DNA from: Planctomycetota bacterium
GTDB taxonomy: Bacteria; Planctomycetota; Planctomycetia; Pirellulales; Lacipirellulaceae
Direction: 5' to 3'
Assembly (NCBI GenBank): GCA_029781135.1
Contig: JAKOXH010000021.1
Location: forward strand, 1-64,000
Length of the DNA: 64,000 bases
The translations under genes and the position numbers were made by a program. Within the stretch, counting starts at the first letter, position 1, and every line of letters starts with the position of its first letter. The notes beneath the pieces are model-generated. The model had not been told where the DNA came from. It saw nothing but the letters and a program-made list of their open reading frames with translations, and did not search any database. Shown here piece after piece: positions 36,063 through 45,369 of the stretch.

Positions 36063-36920
36063 TGATGTTTGCGTCAGGCGTTTGAAGCGTTGTTCGAGGT
36101 CGCGGGTGACGGGGCCGGGTTGGCCGGGGCCGATGGGGCGGCTGTCGACTTTCACGACGGGGATGACCTCGGCGGCGGTGCCGGTGAGGAAGCACTCGTC
36201 GGCGATGTAGACGTCGTGCTTGGTGAGGGGCGTTTCGCGAACTTCGATGCCGGCCGCTTGGGCGCATTCGATCACGGCGTCGCGGGTGATGCCTTCCAAA
36301 ATGCCGGCTTCAAGCGGCGGCGTCCACAGCGCGCCGCGGCGCACGAGGAAGATGTTGTCGCCCGTACACTCGGCCACTTCGCCCTTGTGGTTGAGCATGA
36401 GGGCTTCGATGCAGCCGGCTTGCAGGCCCTCGATTTTGGCCAGGATGTTGTTGAGGTAGTTGAGCGACTTGATGCGCGGGTTGAGGGCGGCCGGGTGCAT
36501 GCGCTGGACGCTCACGGTGATGATTTCCAGCCCCTTCTCGTACAATTCCTTGGGGTAGAGCGAGATCGCGTCGGCGATGATGATGACCTGCGGATGGCTG
36601 CAGCGATTGGGGTCGAGGCCGAGCGTGCCGGCGCCGCGGGTAACGACAAGGCGGATGTAACCGTCGTCGATTTTGTTGATGCGCACCGACTCATTCACGG
36701 CGTCGCACATTTGATCTTGCGACATGGGGATCGTGAGCCAGATGGCCTTGGCCGATTCGTACAGCCGCACGATGTGCTCGTGGAGACGGAAGACCTTGCC
36801 GTCGTAGGAGCGAAGGCCTTCGAACACGCCGTCGCCGTACAACAGGCCGTGGTCGAAGACGCTGATCTTGGCGTCTTCTTGCGGAACGAACTTACCGCTG
36901 AGGTAGATTTGGCGTGACAT
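36057..36920 (-). CDS. ilvE: Branched-chain amino acid aminotransferase
   Basis: This PLP enzyme moves amino groups between glutamate and the keto acids of leucine, isoleucine and valine. The PLP lysine is K151 in NPRIKSLNYLNN, and GLLYGDGVFEGLRSY, ALMLNHKGEVAEC and FLTGTAAEVIPV are class IV signatures. Its length of 287 is normal. The ATG at 36920 begins MSRQIYLSGKFV; a frame upstream runs into an inverted repeat and is not coding. D-amino acid transaminase is a less likely alternative. Confidence 0.88.
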   Translation of the reverse strand: MSRQIYLSGKFVPQEDAKISVFDHGLLYGDGVFEGLRSYDGKVFRLHEHIVRLYESAKAIWLTIPMSQDQMCDAVNESVRINKIDDGYIRLVVTRGAGTLGLDPNRCSHPQVIIIADAISLYPKELYEKGLEIITVSVQRMHPAALNPRIKSLNYLNNILAKIEGLQAGCIEALMLNHKGEVAECTGDNIFLVRRGALWTPPLEAGILEGITRDAVIECAQAAGIEVRETPLTKHDVYIADECFLTGTAAEVIPVVKVDSRPIGPGQPGPVTRDLEQRFKRLTQTSS

Positions 36921-36973
36921 GCGTCGGGTCACAGTGTCTTGTTGAGGGAACTCAGCGTGCCTTGATGAAACGG

Positions 36974-37067
36974 AAAGACAAGGAGACATGGAGAGGGGGA
37001 GACAAGGAGAGTCGTAATTCGGCGTTTCTCCTTGTCTCCTTGTCTCCCCTTCTCCTTGTCTTTTTTT
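36974..37067. repeat. Long purine/pyrimidine inverted repeat
   Basis: AAAGACAAGGAGACATGGAG (36974 on) and its purine-rich continuation are inverted at 37025-37062 as TCTCCTTGTCTCC-type sequence ending in a T run. It lies between the ABC ATPase stop at 37134 and the ilvE start and would form a hairpin of about 37 bp, able to end transcription from the ABC operon. Confidence 0.7.
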
Positions 37068-37133
37068 CCAAACCAATACGGACACAACGCGGACGATCCG
37101 ATGCGAAACGGACACGCGCTGCCCAACCGCGGT

Positions 37134-38069
37134 TCACGCGGCCACGACTCGGCCGTCGACGAGGGTCACGGTGCGGTCGGCCTCGGCGGCGATGCGGGCG
37201 TCGTGCGTCACCATGACTATAGTGAGGTTTTGCTCGCGATTCAACCGACGGAGGATCGCCATAATCTCCTCGCCCGTGTGCTTATCGAGGTTGCCGGTGG
37301 GTTCGTCGGCCAAGAGCACGCGGGGCCGAGCGACCAGGGCCCGGGCGATGGCCGTGCGCTGCATTTCGCCGCCGGAAAGTTCGCGTGGCTTGTGGCGAAG
37401 GCGGTGGCCCAGGCCAACGAGCTCGAGCATCTCCCGGGCACGTTCCCGGTAGGCGGCCCGACGACGCATGTAGCCGAGCACGCTTTCGCCGATCATCGCC
37501 GGCGCGAGGACGTTTTCGAGCGTCGTGAGCTCGGGCAGCAGGTGATAGAACTGGAACACCATACCGAAGTAGCGATTGCGGAGGATGTCGCGGCCGGCCG
37601 AGGGGACGTTATCGATGCGGTTGCCCTCGAAGCAGATTTCGCCGGAGTCAGGGGCATCGAGCGTGGCAAGCAGGTGCAACAGCGTCGTCTTGCCACAGCC
37701 GCTCGGGCCGATGATCGAAACGAACTCGCCTTCGTTGATCGTGAGTTCGACGCCTTGCAGCACGGGGATGATGATCGCTCCCTTGCGGTAACTTTTGCGC
37801 ACGAAATGGGCGGCCAGGATTTGGCGGGTGGCCGTGGTACTGCTGAAGTTGGAATGTGCCAGGGTGTGGGGTGCCACTGGCTCTGCCAGTGCGTATTCGT
37901 GGTGCAGAGGAAGCACTGGCGGAGCCAGTGGCACGCGATCGGTGGCCGGCACTGGCGAAGCCAGTGGCACCCGGAGGGTGCGCAAGCTGGCGCGTGGCAT
38001 GAGCGGCATGTCGGCGAGGTTCAGGCCTTGTGGGCCATTTAGGTCGGACATCGGTGGTCTTTCACTCAT
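37134..38069 (-). CDS. ABC transporter ATP-binding protein (LolD-like) with repeat-derived N-terminus
   Basis: The core (from about residue 86) is a MacB/LolD-type ATPase with Walker A GPSGCGKTT, signature LSGGEMQRTAIARAL, Walker B VLLADEPTGNLD and switch His in VTHDARIA. With the permease it should extract or export lipoproteins or similar substrates at the inner membrane. The first 85 residues are not ATPase-like. Residues ~34-66 are encoded by three copies of a GCACTGGC/GCCAGTGGCAC palindrome (37871-37970). The start overlaps the permease gene by 8 bases. Without the extension the length (226) equals a normal LolD. The true start is open to doubt. Confidence 0.85.
   Translation of the reverse strand: MSERPPMSDLNGPQGLNLADMPLMPRASLRTLRVPLASPVPATDRVPLAPPVLPLHHEYALAEPVAPHTLAHSNFSSTTATRQILAAHFVRKSYRKGAIIIPVLQGVELTINEGEFVSIIGPSGCGKTTLLHLLATLDAPDSGEICFEGNRIDNVPSAGRDILRNRYFGMVFQFYHLLPELTTLENVLAPAMIGESVLGYMRRRAAYRERAREMLELVGLGHRLRHKPRELSGGEMQRTAIARALVARPRVLLADEPTGNLDKHTGEEIMAILRRLNREQNLTIVMVTHDARIAAEADRTVTLVDGRVVAA
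37871..37970. repeat. Three REP-type palindromes inside a coding sequence
   Basis: 22-base units of the form GCACTGGCxxxGCCAGTGGCAC lie at 37871-37892 (inverse), 37913-37934 and 37949-37970. They fall within the 5' part of the ABC ATPase frame without breaking it. Confidence 0.8.
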
Positions 38070-39594
38070 AGCGTAGGGCCTCGACAGGATGGAGCCGCGC
38101 GGCCCGGCGCGCTGGCAGAATACTGGCCAGAATGGCGATCATCATGGCGCCGGCGACGATCCAGGCCACGGTCGGCCAATGGACGATCGTGGGTATCTTC
38201 TGGAAGTAATAGATGGAGGGATCGAACACCGGCTGGCCGGTGACCCAGCCGACGAAATCGGCAATGTGATTGATGTAACGAATGAACACCAAGCCTAAGA
38301 CTAACCCGACGGTCGCCCCGACGATCCCCAGGCTCAGGCCGTAGCCGAGGAAAATTCCCAGGATGCCGCGACCGGAGGCCCCGAGCGATTTGAGGATGCC
38401 GATGTCGCGAGTCTTCTCGACCACGATCATGAAGAAGATGGCCAGGATGCCGAAGCCGGCCACGGTGATGATCAAGAACAAGAGCACGTTCAGCAGCCGC
38501 GTTTCGAGGTTGACGGCGGCGATAAGCGCGCCTTCCTTATCTTGCCAGGTGCTCACCTTGAAGATTTGCGGGGGAAATTTGGAACGCAACAGATCGCGCA
38601 CCATGTTGAGGTCGACGCCCTGTTTGAGCCGGATTTGAATGGCGTTGCAGTTGGCGATTCCCGTCGTGGGATCGATCATGCCGCGAATTCGCTGCAATTC
38701 AGTAATCGGTACAAACACGAAGTTCGAGTCGTACTCGTTCATCTTGCTTTCGTAGAAATCAACGACGGTGAACTTGTTGCTTTGCACTTTCGGCGGCTTG
38801 GCGGCCGTGGGGTAGCTGATTTCAACGTCGTCGCCGGGAAGCGCCAGGAAGCCATCGGCTCCTTCGAGGGTGCGATAGGCGCACAGGCCGATGCCCAGAA
38901 CGCAGCCGGTAAATTGTTCTTTGCCGGGGTCGAACACGGTGCCGCCGCCCGCTGAAGCGGGCTCGCCGGGTGGAGCGTTAACGGCGGCGGGAGCGGCGGG
39001 TTGGAATGGATTGCCTTCCAGCGCGCCCTTTGGCACCTCGACGTGTTGCATGAATTTGGCTTTGCGCTTGCGATATTCCCAGCCGGCGGCCTGCATGTCG
39101 GACCGTGGCTGCAACTTATCGGGGTCGGTCGCCTGGTGGTCGTACACGTCGTAGCCACTGGGCCGCAAATTGAAGTCGAGCTGTTTGCGGTTCTCCGGGT
39201 GTTGCAGGAACTGGCCGAAATCGCTGACGCTCGAATAGGTCGTTTGATCGACGCCGATCAGCATGATTTGCTTGGTGATGTACTGGCTGCCGACCGAATA
39301 GCCGAGCATCGCCGGAATATGCACCGTGGGCGACATCCCCGCGATGTAGTCGCCGGCCACTTTGCGGATTTCCTGCATGCGGCGGTCGGCGTCGGGGAAG
39401 CCATCGAGCGATTGGCTCTCGAACACCAGGTCGGAAAGGATGCCGTGGATGCGGTCGCGCATCTCGTGCGTGAAGCCTTCCATCACGGCATTGACGACGA
39501 TCATCGTCGCCACGCCGAGCATCACGCTGATGATCGAAGCCAGCGCGATGTACCGCGTCCGCAGGTAACGCCAGCAGAGGAGGAGTTTGTACAT
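38062..39594 (-). CDS. ABC transporter permease, FtsX/LolC-E family
   Basis: The 510-residue permease has an N-terminal membrane helix (LASIISVMLGVATMIVVNAV), a large extracytoplasmic domain from ~50 to ~370 and three C-terminal helices (LLFLIITVAGFGILAIFFMI, FLGYGLSLGIVGATVGLVLG, IVAGAMMIAILASILPA). The ending ARRAARLHPVEALRYE is the FtsX-family hallmark. It pairs with the overlapping ATPase gene. Lipoprotein release or lipid trafficking is the likely role. The extracytoplasmic domain is longer than in typical LolC, as in many planctomycete versions. Confidence 0.88.
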   Translation of the reverse strand: MYKLLLCWRYLRTRYIALASIISVMLGVATMIVVNAVMEGFTHEMRDRIHGILSDLVFESQSLDGFPDADRRMQEIRKVAGDYIAGMSPTVHIPAMLGYSVGSQYITKQIMLIGVDQTTYSSVSDFGQFLQHPENRKQLDFNLRPSGYDVYDHQATDPDKLQPRSDMQAAGWEYRKRKAKFMQHVEVPKGALEGNPFQPAAPAAVNAPPGEPASAGGGTVFDPGKEQFTGCVLGIGLCAYRTLEGADGFLALPGDDVEISYPTAAKPPKVQSNKFTVVDFYESKMNEYDSNFVFVPITELQRIRGMIDPTTGIANCNAIQIRLKQGVDLNMVRDLLRSKFPPQIFKVSTWQDKEGALIAAVNLETRLLNVLLFLIITVAGFGILAIFFMIVVEKTRDIGILKSLGASGRGILGIFLGYGLSLGIVGATVGLVLGLVFIRYINHIADFVGWVTGQPVFDPSIYYFQKIPTIVHWPTVAWIVAGAMMIAILASILPARRAARLHPVEALRYE

Positions 39595-39601
39595 GGGGGC
39601 T

Positions 39602-39772
39602 TAGTCGTTAGGCGTTAGTCGTTAGGCGTTAGGCGTTAGGCGTTAGGCGTTAGGGTTCGGGATTCAGTTGTCTGTTGTCGGCAGTCCGTTGTTGGTCATT
39701 GGTCATTGGTCATTGGTCATTGGTCGTGCTGGCTAACGCCTAACGACTAACGACTAACGCCTAACGCCTCAC
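39602..39772. repeat. Tandem GTTAGGC repeats in inverted arms
   Basis: The left arm (39602-39655) repeats GTTAGGC/GTTAGTC; the right arm (39731-39770) is its inverse. TTGGTCA is repeated tandemly between them (39693-39724). The right arm abuts the lysS stop. This is intergenic and may end lysS transcription. Confidence 0.75.
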
Positions 39773-41349
39773 TCCGGTCTTAGCAGCGGAAACAAAATCA
39801 CGTCCCTGATCGATTGTGTATTGGTCAGCAGCATCACGAGGCGGTCGAGGCCGAGGCCGAGGCCACCGGCGGGCGGCATGCCGTGCCGCAGGGCCCGGAT
39901 GAAGTCATAGTCCATCTTGGCCATCGATTCTTCCTCGGCGAGGCCGGCCAACTGGGTTTTGAACAGTTGCTCTTGCAGGTCGGGGTCGTTGAGCTCGGTG
40001 TAGGCGTTGGCGATTTCCATGCCCTCGACCAGTAGCTCGAACCGCTCGGCGACGGCCGGGTTGTCGGCCTTCCGCTTGGTGAGCGGGCAAATGCTGGCGG
40101 GGTAATCCATCACAAAAATTGGCCCGGCGAGCGACTTTTCGATCTTCGCTTCAAAGACTTCGCTCTTGATGACATCGGGGTGCCGGCCGGCCGTTTCCAG
40201 GCCCGCGGCCTTGGCCACGCCGGCTACCGCGGCCGGGTCGGTTGCGTCGATGCCGAGCAGTTCTTGGAACAACTCATCGTACGTTTTGCGGGCGAACGGC
40301 GGCGTGAAGTCGACGGTCGTCTCGCCCCATTGGAGCACGAGCGGCTGCCCGGTCGCACGAATCGCTTCGACGACGCACGCCTCGGTGAGGTCCATCATCG
40401 AGCGGTAATCGCCGTAGGCCTGGTAGGCTTCGAGCATCGTGAATTCGGGGTTGTGCCGCTGGCTGATGCCCTCGTTGCGATAGACGCGGCCGAGCTCGTA
40501 CACGCGTTCCATGCCGCCGACCATGAGCCGCTTAAGGTGCAACTCCAGGGCGATCCGCATGAAGAGTTCGATATCAAGCGCGTTGTGATGGGTTTTGAAC
40601 GGCCGGGCGGCCGCACCGCCGGCGATCGAATGCAGCGTCGGCCCCTCGACTTCGACGAAGCCGCGTTGGTGGAGGGTCTCGCGGATCGAGCGGATGATCT
40701 TCGTGCGGTTGAGGAACCGCGGCATGACGCCTTCGCCATACGTGAGGTCGAGGTAGCGCAGCCGCTGGCGGAGTTCGGCGTCGGTGAGGCCGTGATGCTT
40801 TTCAGGCGGGGCGGCCAGGCTCTTGGTGAGGATTGTCAGCCGGCTGGCGAAGATCGAAAGCTCGCCGGTCTTCGTGCGGCGGAGTTCACCATCGACGCCG
40901 ATGATATCGCCCAGGTCGAGGCACTTGGCCAATTCCCAGTCGTCGCCCACCTGCTGCTGGCCGACAAATAGCTGGATTTGGCCGGTCATGTCGCGAATAT
41001 CGATGAACTGCAGCTTGCCCTTATCGCGGTGGAGCACGATGCGGCCGGCGGCCCGCACGGTGGGGCCGGCCATCTCGCCGGGGCCTTGCTCGGCGAGCCA
41101 CTTGCGGAAGTCGAAGCCCTCGGGGGCCGTGGCCAGGTCGGGCAGTGCGACCTCGCGGCCATCCTGCGTCTTGAAATGGATTTCGTTGGTGCGGGCACGG
41201 ATGGCGGCGATCGACGCATGGTCATCGAACCGCGATCCCCAGGGGTCGAGGCCCAGTTGGGCGATGCGTTCGAGCTTCTCGCGCCGCGACGATTCCCAAT
41301 TGCCACTGGTCGCGGAAGTCGGCGGTTGGTCGGTCACGGGATTACTCAT
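39769..41349 (-). CDS. lysS: Lysyl-tRNA synthetase, class II
   Basis: The enzyme charges tRNA-Lys. An OB-fold anticodon-binding domain (about 60-190, with RAAGRIVLHRDKGKLQFIDI) precedes a class II catalytic core. Motif 2 is seen in YRNEGISQRHNPEFTMLEAY and motif 3 in GGLGLGLDRLVMLL. At 526 residues it is slightly longer than E. coli LysS (505). I chose the ATG at 41349; the upstream frame is not supported. The 506-base gap 41350-41855 follows on its promoter side. Confidence 0.93.
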   Translation of the reverse strand: MSNPVTDQPPTSATSGNWESSRREKLERIAQLGLDPWGSRFDDHASIAAIRARTNEIHFKTQDGREVALPDLATAPEGFDFRKWLAEQGPGEMAGPTVRAAGRIVLHRDKGKLQFIDIRDMTGQIQLFVGQQQVGDDWELAKCLDLGDIIGVDGELRRTKTGELSIFASRLTILTKSLAAPPEKHHGLTDAELRQRLRYLDLTYGEGVMPRFLNRTKIIRSIRETLHQRGFVEVEGPTLHSIAGGAAARPFKTHHNALDIELFMRIALELHLKRLMVGGMERVYELGRVYRNEGISQRHNPEFTMLEAYQAYGDYRSMMDLTEACVVEAIRATGQPLVLQWGETTVDFTPPFARKTYDELFQELLGIDATDPAAVAGVAKAAGLETAGRHPDVIKSEVFEAKIEKSLAGPIFVMDYPASICPLTKRKADNPAVAERFELLVEGMEIANAYTELNDPDLQEQLFKTQLAGLAEEESMAKMDYDFIRALRHGMPPAGGLGLGLDRLVMLLTNTQSIRDVILFPLLRPE

Positions 41350-41855
41350 GGGGCAGGAGCGCGAACGGGGCGCTGGCAACTGGGGTAGGAACGTGGGATT
41401 TTAGTGGGTGGTAGCAGGCCGTCAATGGCGGATGGCGGCGGAGGGGTCGGGGTCAGGGTTCGGGAGGGTTTAGCGGCGGCGGCAACGCCGTCCTCCCGCC
41501 AAGGGCCGCGAGCTGCGAGAGGCTACCTCCTCGCCCCTCGCTCCTCGCCACTCCGTGACCAGTCCACGCTCTGGCGAGCGTGGCTACGGGTGCAAGCTAG
41601 CGAACTTGCGGGGAATACACAACATCACCGAAGGCGTTGGTTTTTCTTTCTCAGGGAAAATCAACGTCTTTGAAGGCGTTGATTCTATATCTATCTATTT
41701 CACGGGGTTTACTCGAAGGCGTTGAAACTGGGGGTATCAGAAACACCGACTCCTTCGAGCAGGTAACCTACGGAATTTAAGAAATAGAGTCCCCGTTAAC
41801 GGGTGAATCAAGTAAGATTCTCGCCGACGAGTGGTTGTGCGCCGGGGGCGGTCAA
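41350..41855. repeat. Gap with REP copy and three GAAGGCGTTG units
   Basis: CCACGCTCTGGCGAGCGTGG at 41564-41583 is a second copy of the 35509 palindrome. GAAGGCGTTG occurs at 41630, 41672 and 41715, spaced 42-43 bases, with TCAACGTCTTTGAAGGCGTT making an imperfect hairpin. No gene is visible. Confidence 0.55.
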
Positions 41856-42377
41856 ATGGCTGGCAGGAAACCCAAGAGATCGACTCCGGTCGCAAACAAG
41901 CCAGTCGTCAAACGCGGAGCTACAAAGCCGACGCCGGTCGAGTCGGTCCCTAAGTCGTCATTGGGCAATGCTTCCGCGCTCAAACTCCTCTCGGGCGGCA
42001 ACCCGCAAATCGCCAAGGCCGAGGGCGATGCTCCCGTGCAGGCGTACATTGCCGCCATGCCTGGCTGGAAACAGGGCGTCGGCCGCCGCCTCGACACCCT
42101 CATCACACGCGCCGTCCCCGACGTGCGTAAGGCCGTCAAATGGAACTCACCGTTTTACGGAGCGGATAGCGATAGCTGGTTCCTCAGTTTTCATTGTTTT
42201 ACCAATTACGTGAAGGTCGCATTCTTCCGCGGCGCCTCGCTGCGGCCCAACCCGCCCGTCGCCTCGAAGCAAAAAGAAGTCCGCTACCTCCACATCCACG
42301 AAGACGAGCCGCTCGATGAAACTCAATTCACCGGCTGGGTTAAACAAGCCAGCCAATTTCCAGGTGAACGGATGTGA
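41856..42377 (+). CDS. DUF1801 domain protein (YdhG-like)
   Basis: The 173-residue protein has a basic, Pro/Lys-rich N-terminal ~45 residues, then a DUF1801 domain: VQAYIAAMPGWKQGVGRRLD, AVPDVRKAVKWNSPFYGADS (the K-W--P-Y motif) and YVKVAFFRGASLRPNP. Family members are small soluble proteins of unknown role. The ATG at 41856 follows GGGGGCGGTCAA. A second DUF1801 gene lies 162 bases downstream on the same strand. Confidence 0.78.
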   Translation: MAGRKPKRSTPVANKPVVKRGATKPTPVESVPKSSLGNASALKLLSGGNPQIAKAEGDAPVQAYIAAMPGWKQGVGRRLDTLITRAVPDVRKAVKWNSPFYGADSDSWFLSFHCFTNYVKVAFFRGASLRPNPPVASKQKEVRYLHIHEDEPLDETQFTGWVKQASQFPGERM

Positions 42378-42539
42378 ATGGTAATATAGGGCAGGGATAT
42401 GCATGGAAGATCCCGAAATCAGTCGCGAGTTTCGAGCGTGATCGCTCCACCAGCTCAGGGTGAGGGGTTGCCATTGCTCATAACCATCAAACCGACCCCG
42501 TAAGCGTCGTTCAACTCCAAATAGTGGAAACGAAATCTA

Positions 42540-42950
42540 ATGATCAATAGAGCACGAAGAGAACCGGAAGATTGGCGCGGAGATATTCTCGCCCACCTTC
42601 GCAAACTCATCCTCGCCGCCGGCCCTGGAATTGTCGAAGAGGTGAAATGGCGGAAGCCGTCGAATCCGGCGGGCGTCCCGGTTTGGTCCCTCAACGGCAT
42701 CCTCTGCACAGGTGAGATGTACAAAGACAAAGTGAAACTCACGTTCGCCAAGGGAGCAGCCCTGCCCGACCCCGCCGGCCTCTTCAACGCCAGCCTCGAT
42801 GGCAATACCCGCCGGGCCATCGATTGGCACAAGAGCGACAAGATCAATGAAAAAGCATTCAAGACACTCATCCATGCTGCCGTCGCCTTGAACAAATCCT
42901 CCCAAGCCACCCGTCCTGCTCGATCGCGGAAAAGACCGAAGATCGGTTGA
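42540..42950 (+). CDS. DUF1801 domain protein
   Basis: This 136-residue relative shows the same core as its neighbour: AHLRKLILAAGPGIVEEVKW, the K-W-KPSNPAGVPVWS motif and KVKLTFAKGAALPDPAGLFN. The C-terminal tail is basic (RPARSRKRPKIG). The two copies differ in sequence, so if they came from a duplication it is old. The function is unknown; DUF1801 proteins are often single-domain and stress-linked in annotation only. Confidence 0.78.
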   Translation: MINRARREPEDWRGDILAHLRKLILAAGPGIVEEVKWRKPSNPAGVPVWSLNGILCTGEMYKDKVKLTFAKGAALPDPAGLFNASLDGNTRRAIDWHKSDKINEKAFKTLIHAAVALNKSSQATRPARSRKRPKIG

Positions 42951-43096
42951 CGATTTTCGCGAAATGTGTTGGCCGCCTATTTGTTCTTTCGAATCGCATC
43001 CTCAGAATCGCTACAATGATGGCTTCCCAAGAGCGAGAACAACCTTGGGATGATTGTTGATTCGCATGCCAAGCGATTCCTACGAGGAAGATTTCT

Positions 43097-45004
43097 ATGA
43101 GCCTGCGTACTGTGTTAATCATGTTCGCTTGCCACGCGTCCTCGGCGGCCGTGGCGAATGACTTGGTGCTCGTCGAGCCTGAGTCGGCCAAAGAACTGGG
43201 CGGCTGGGTCGTCGATCAGCAGTTCATGGACATCATGGGTTCGCCCTACGTGCTGGCCCACGGCCTGGGCGAGCCCGTGGCCGACGCGATCATGCCAGCC
43301 AACTTCGCCAAGCCGGGCAAATACCGCGTTTGGATCCGCACGCGCGATTGGGTCGCACCGTGGAAAGCGCCCGGCGCACCCGGGCGTTTTCAAGTTGTGA
43401 TTGATGGCAAACCACTCGGCACGACTTTCGGCACGGAAGGCGCGAAGTGGCATTGGCAAGACGGCGGTACGGTTGAAGTGGGAAAGCGCGCCAAGCTATC
43501 GCTGCACGACCTGACCGGCTTTGAAGGACGCTGCGACGCGATTCTCTTCAGCAGCGACCTCGATTTCGTTCCGCCCGACGGCGGCGAGGAACTGGCATCC
43601 CTGCGAGCCAAGTTGCTCGGCTGGACGAACGAACCGGCGGATGGCGGTTCGTTCGATTTTGTCGTGGTTGGCGGCGGCATCGCCGGCACCGCTTCGGCAA
43701 TTTCGGGCGCGCGACTGGGGCTCACCGTGGCGCTCATTCAAGATCGTCCGGTGCTCGGCGGTAACGGCAGCTCCGAAGTCCGCGTATGGCCCGCGGGCGG
43801 CACGAATCTGGCTCCCTGGCCGCACATCGGCGATGTGGTCTCGGAACTCGTGCACGCGAAAACAGTCAACGACGGCAACGCCAAAACGGGCGACATCTAT
43901 GATGATGCCCGCAAACTTAACCTCGTCCGTGCCGAGAAGAACATTACGTTGCTGCTCAATCAACGCGTCAATCAAGCCGCGGCCAGTGAGGGAACCATTA
44001 AGAGTGTGGTGGCTCAGAATACGCGAACTGGTCAGCGCACGCAAATCTCTGGCCGGCTTTTTCTCGATGCCACCGGCGACGGCGCGTTGGGGGCTCTCGT
44101 CGGGGCCGACTTCGAAATGACGGCGACCGGCCACATGGGCGCGAGCAATCTGTGGAACGTCGGCGACTCTACGAAGAACGAGTTTCAAATTCAATGCGAA
44201 TGCAAAGACACCGATGCACTCACCATGAATTTTGTGCCGACAAGTGCGCCGATTGCCTTTCCTCGTTGCGAGTGGGCAGTCGACTTAAGCCAGCAGCCAT
44301 TTCCTGGCCGCAAGGGCTTTGACAAGAGTTGGAACAACAAGGAACCGATGTATCGACTCGGCGCGTGGTTCTGGGAATCGGGGTTCAACAAAGACCCAAT
44401 CCAGGATGTCGAGTGGATTCGCGATCAGAACTTTCGCGCGATGTACGGGGCTTGGGACACGCTCAAGAACATCGACAAGTTGTATCCGAATCACCGGCTG
44501 CGATGGGCAGCATACATCGCCGGCAAACGGGAATCGCGACGGCTATTGGGCGACATTGTTCTCACCGGCGACGACCTTCGTAAGAATCACCTTTTTGACG
44601 ATGGCTGTTTTCCGTGTACGTGGTCGATCGATCTCCATCTGCCACATCCAGAATTTGTCGGCAGCAGCGAGGGCGAGGAATTCATTTCGGATATGACGCG
44701 CGGCAAGTACTACCAGTATGAAGGCCCATATTGGGCGCCTTATCGCTGTCTGTACAGCCGTAATGTCTCTAACCTATTTATGGCCGGGCGCGATATCAGC
44801 GTAACGCACGAGGCGCTTGGTGCGGTGCGGGTCATGCGAACCACGGGTTGCATGGGCGAAATCACCGGCATGGCGGCCGCGATATGCGGGAAGCACGCAT
44901 GCCTGCCACGCGATGTCTACACGAATTACCTTGGCGAACTCAAAGAATTGATGAAACGCGGTACCGGCAATGCGGCCGATGCTGCATCACCGACCAATCG
45001 CTGA
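43097..45004 (+). CDS. FAD-dependent oxidoreductase, exported-type
   Basis: The 635-residue protein has an N-terminal signal-like segment and a beta-sandwich (residues ~25-165, with FQVVIDGKPLGTTFGTEGAK). A Rossmann FAD domain opens with DFVVVGGGIAGTASAISGAR (~190) and contains DRPVLGGNGSSEVRVWP. GRLFLDATGDGALGALVGAD and LFMAGRDISVTHEALGAVRV are the FAD_oxidored (PF12831) signatures. Such enzymes are common in planctomycetes near sugar-handling genes; the substrate is unknown. No ribosome site is clear. It ends 168 bases before the tRNA gene. Confidence 0.85.
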   Translation: MSLRTVLIMFACHASSAAVANDLVLVEPESAKELGGWVVDQQFMDIMGSPYVLAHGLGEPVADAIMPANFAKPGKYRVWIRTRDWVAPWKAPGAPGRFQVVIDGKPLGTTFGTEGAKWHWQDGGTVEVGKRAKLSLHDLTGFEGRCDAILFSSDLDFVPPDGGEELASLRAKLLGWTNEPADGGSFDFVVVGGGIAGTASAISGARLGLTVALIQDRPVLGGNGSSEVRVWPAGGTNLAPWPHIGDVVSELVHAKTVNDGNAKTGDIYDDARKLNLVRAEKNITLLLNQRVNQAAASEGTIKSVVAQNTRTGQRTQISGRLFLDATGDGALGALVGADFEMTATGHMGASNLWNVGDSTKNEFQIQCECKDTDALTMNFVPTSAPIAFPRCEWAVDLSQQPFPGRKGFDKSWNNKEPMYRLGAWFWESGFNKDPIQDVEWIRDQNFRAMYGAWDTLKNIDKLYPNHRLRWAAYIAGKRESRRLLGDIVLTGDDLRKNHLFDDGCFPCTWSIDLHLPHPEFVGSSEGEEFISDMTRGKYYQYEGPYWAPYRCLYSRNVSNLFMAGRDISVTHEALGAVRVMRTTGCMGEITGMAAAICGKHACLPRDVYTNYLGELKELMKRGTGNAADAASPTNR

Positions 45005-45172
45005 TTTGCCCGGGACGTAAGAAGGGACTAGAGTTCGCAGAGTTAGTCATTGTAACGGCGGATGTCTTCCGCCGCGGTCGATGCCAATTGATAAGCGAAA
45101 AATTGCCTGGAATGGCTCGATTACAGGCCTACTGCGATCGCCGAGAAGTTCGTAAAATCGAAGTTACGAATT

Positions 45173-45246
45173 CGGGCCGTAGCGCAGTCTGGTAGCGCGT
45201 TTGACTGGGGGTCAAAAGGTCGCTGGTTCGAATCCAGTCGGCCCGA
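45173..45246 (+). tRNA. tRNA-Pro (GGG)
   Basis: The 74-base cloverleaf has acceptor arms CGGGCCG/CGGCCCG with discriminator A, D-arm GCGCAGTCTGGTAGCGC, anticodon stem TTTGA/TCAAA with loop CTGGGGG (anticodon GGG) and T-arm GGTTCGAATCC. No CCA is encoded. An integrase gene begins 123 bases downstream, so this tRNA is a plausible integration target. Confidence 0.95.
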
Positions 45247-45369
45247 TTTAACGTAAAGTTAGCCGAAACAAGGGTTTGTGTTACCTTCCGGCGTTCGGAA
45301 GTGCGGCGTTTCCCGGTGAGCCAAGACGGAATCTTCCGTTTTGCGCTTCCACAATAGGAGGCCCGCACT

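Noticed and set aside
39602..39772. GTTAGGC tandem repeats as a possible CRISPR or origin
   Set aside because: The units are 7-12 bases with no unique spacers, arranged in inverted arms, which fits a common intergenic repeat.
41630..41724. Three GAAGGCGTTG units at 42-43 base spacing, CRISPR-like
   Set aside because: The repeats are only ~10 bases, differ on both sides, and there are no cas genes in the window.
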